Shown here: positions 5,164-6,223 of the stretch, piece after piece
How positions within the stretch are numbered: the first letter of the stretch is position 1
Layout of the letters: every line of letters starts with the position of its first letter
DNA from: Spirosoma sp.
GTDB lineage: Bacteria; Bacteroidota; Bacteroidia; Cytophagales; Spirosomataceae
Assembly (NCBI GenBank): GCA_028288385.1
Contig: JAQBNX010000592.1
Location: 1-6,223 of the forward strand
Reading direction: 5' to 3'
Length of the DNA stretch: 6,223 nt
The notes under the pieces: generated by a model
What the model was told of the DNA's origin: nothing
Databases searched by the model: none
Seen by the model: only the letters and a program-made list of their open reading frames with translations
Made by a program: the position numbers and the translations under genes

Positions 5164-5694
5164 TTAATACTGCGACCGTCCACCCGACGACCCATGGCCC
5201 GAATTGGAGCTGTAGTCGTCGCCACCGCCCAGGCCAGCACCGCTGTTGGTCGAATCGCCCCCTACGGTGCTGGTCATGGGCGCCCGCCCACCCGACTCAC
5301 CGGGCATGGTTGTATCTGACGGTTTCTTGTTCATCGAAGCCATTTTAGACGAACCGCCTAATTGCTTACTAAACCCCTTCAGCGCTTCGGCCAGTGAATT
5401 CAGATTGGGTTTAACGTCGGCATCGGCTGACTTAGCGATTTGCTTAATCTGGTCGACCATATCCTCCAGGATCTGCTGAATTCGTGCCCCATCGGGGTTG
5501 CCGCTTTGCAGTTCGCTTCTCAATTCTTTGAGGCTGTTGGTTACCGACTCGGTGTCCTGCCCGCCATCTTGCAGTGCACTACTCCAGGTGTCGATGAGCG
5601 AGATGCCATCCATGGCTGATATACTCGTGGTATCGCCATTGAAGGCATTTACAGTGGTGTCGACCAGGTTGGCCGCGTGTTGATCATGTGCCAT
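5164..5694 (-). CDS. Array paralog 2 with Gly/Ser-rich tail, 176 aa
   Basis: Residues 1-112 follow the family plan: helix L10-V-D-T-T-V-N-A-F18, then G30-I-S-L33-I34-D-T-W37, L55-K-E-L58-R59-S-E-L62-Q-S-G-N-P67-D68, then C-terminal L98-N-S-L-A-E-A-L105-K-G-F108. Residues 113-176 are a 64-residue extension found in no other copy here. It is low in complexity, rich in Gly, Ser, Asp and Asn, includes L-G-G-G-D-D-Y-S-S and G-H-G-S-S-G-G, and ends in SQY. The tail is probably disordered and may act as a linker or interaction segment. No signal peptide precedes it. The 59-nt gap from copy 1 has a short hairpin, and the leader contains CTCAACAA before ATG. No function can be assigned. Confidence 0.87.
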   Translation of the reverse strand: MAHDQHAANLVDTTVNAFNGDTTSISAMDGISLIDTWSSALQDGGQDTESVTNSLKELRSELQSGNPDGARIQQILEDMVDQIKQIAKSADADVKPNLNSLAEALKGFSKQLGGSSKMASMNKKPSDTTMPGESGGRAPMTSTVGGDSTNSGAGLGGGDDYSSNSGHGSSGGRSQY

Positions 5695-5725
5695 AATTGT
5701 TGAGTTTTAATACTTGCTACTCTGT

Positions 5726-5745
5726 GTCTGGCGGTCAGGCCAGAC
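5726..5745. repeat. Short perfect hairpin between array copies 1 and 2
   Basis: GTCTGGC-GGTCAG-GCCAGAC, a 7-bp stem with a 6-nt loop, lying 8 nt after the stop codon of copy 1. On the + strand it is followed by GTTTTAATTT, which looks like an intrinsic terminator, but no gene is read in that direction here. On the - strand (the direction of the array) no T tract follows, so efficient termination is not expected; partial attenuation or 3' end protection is possible. Confidence 0.5.
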
Positions 5746-5753
5746 GTTTTAAT

Positions 5754-6140
5754 TTATACGTCTTCATTCTCGGCCCTAGCTGCGATCTGGCGGTGCAGGT
5801 TTTCGAGTGTTGCAATCAACTGCGACAATTCGGTTTGCTCAGCACTGGCTTCGGCCGATTTCATCACCGCCTGGGTCTGTTGAATGATGTCCTCTAAAAT
5901 TTCGGCAATAAGCGATTGGTTGGGCTGGCCTCCGTTTTGCTTTGGGTCAAGTTCGGAGCGTAGTTCTTCGAGCGTATCGGCAATCTCATCGGTAGCGTCG
6001 TCACCTACTTCGTCGAGACGGTCGAGCCATTTGTCAATCAGACCCATACCATCCTGTGGTTCAATCGTATGAATGTCGCTGTCGAATGCACTTACGGTTT
6101 CTTCGATTAACGAAACCTGATTTTGATCCTTCGAAATCAT
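5754..6140 (-). CDS. Array paralog 1 (first in window), 128 aa, unknown function
   Basis: The frame is open to a TTG at 6209, but the ATG at 6140 matches the sibling N-termini and is chosen. The helix L11-I-E-E-T-V-S-A-F19 and the block G31-M-G-L34-I35-D-K-W38-L are present. The middle block L57-E-E-L60-R61-S-E-L64 is followed by a 4-residue insertion relative to the siblings before P73-N74. The C-terminal helix is less typical (L105-S-Q-L-I-A-T-L-E-N-L), with Ile-Ala and Glu replacing the usual Ala-x-x-Leu-Arg, and a short acidic tail (ENEDV) follows. The protein is strongly acidic, soluble and helical. Only 83 nt of upstream DNA are in the window; it contains AGACA-AACC-TGTCT (6176-6189) but no clear promoter, so this may not be the first gene of the array. 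Confidence 0.86.
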   Translation of the reverse strand: MISKDQNQVSLIEETVSAFDSDIHTIEPQDGMGLIDKWLDRLDEVGDDATDEIADTLEELRSELDPKQNGGQPNQSLIAEILEDIIQQTQAVMKSAEASAEQTELSQLIATLENLHRQIAARAENEDV

Positions 6141-6223
6141 AGTCGTACTGTTGGTTTTAGACCTTGTTGATGACCAGACAAACCTGTCTACTGACCGGCC
6201 CTTTCCCAACCCCCTGTATTGGA

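Larger units (their letters stand above)
3031..6140 (-). other. Tandem array of seven paralogous genes
   Basis: Seven consecutive - strand genes (6140-5754, 5694-5164, 4977-4615, 4527-4177, 4156-3818, 3727-3383, 3381-3031) encode one protein family with no recognised domain. Shared blocks, in order: an N-terminal helix ending in T/L-x-x-[AFTKV]-F or similar; G-x-x-[LI]-I-x-x-W, present in all seven; L-x-x-L-R-x-x-L-x-x-x-x-P-[DN] in five, with a 4-residue insertion in the first copy and decay in the last; a long middle helix; and a C-terminal L-x-x-L-[AI]-x-x-L helix. Intergenic gaps are 59, 186, 87, 20, 90 and 1 nt in order of transcription. Coordinates span the array; the genes are listed separately. 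It may extend beyond the right edge. Confidence 0.85.

Noticed and set aside
3134..6072. + strand ORFs opposite the seven-gene array (for example 3134-3421, 5101-5319, 5246-5479)
   Set aside because: They are Ser/Arg-rich mirror frames of the paralogs and do not resemble each other as real duplicated genes would.
3031..6140. CRISPR array or direct-repeat DNA element as an explanation of the repeated pattern
   Set aside because: The repetition is at the protein level in intact, diverged genes; there are no short identical DNA repeats with regular spacers.
6141..6209. TTG start adding 23 codons to array paralog 1
   Set aside because: The added residues are unlike the family N-termini, and ATG 6140 aligns with the siblings.

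Overview
The window looks like chromosomal accessory DNA from a Bacteroidota bacterium, most likely a Cytophagia/Spirosoma-like lineage. The reasons are start codons preceded by A-rich leaders without clear Shine-Dalgarno sequences, a WYL regulator of the type common in that phylum, and mid-range GC with AT-rich intergenic stretches. This placement is an inference; no marker gene is present.

Layout. Positions 1-316 are AT-rich and essentially non-coding, possibly with the last 21 codons of an upstream gene. A lone 118-residue ORF of unknown function follows on the + strand (317-673). A full-length WYL-family transcription regulator lies on the - strand (759-1775). Divergent from it are two + strand paralogous small genes of unknown function (1937-2365 and 2495-2956). 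They share a protein core (LLPTAPP region) and nearly the same promoter architecture: a 19-nt palindrome AACGTAA-N5-TTACGTT, exactly 10 nt, then the small palindrome GAAC-TTT-GTTC, then the start codon 22-27 nt later. The regulator next door is the obvious candidate to read these sites.

From 3031 to 6140 the - strand carries seven consecutive paralogous genes (order of transcription: 6140 to 3031). They encode soluble, mostly helical, acidic proteins of 112-176 residues with no recognised domain. Every copy has G-x-x-[LI]-I-x-x-W near residue 30-42. Six also have an L-R-x-[ED/Q]-L-x4-8-P-[DN] block in the middle, and all share a C-terminal L-x-x-L-x-x-x-L-x-x-hydrophobic helix. Gaps between copies run from 1 to 186 nt. 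The two longest contain long inverted repeats next to an identical 10-mer. One member (5164-5694) has an extra Gly/Ser-rich tail. The first copy is only 83 nt from the right edge, so the array may continue outside the window.

How the parts work together is not visible from sequence. The WYL regulator plus the two small + strand genes form a plausible regulon. The seven-gene array converges on it and appears to be a separate, repeatedly duplicated unit. The array is the best candidate for something undescribed.
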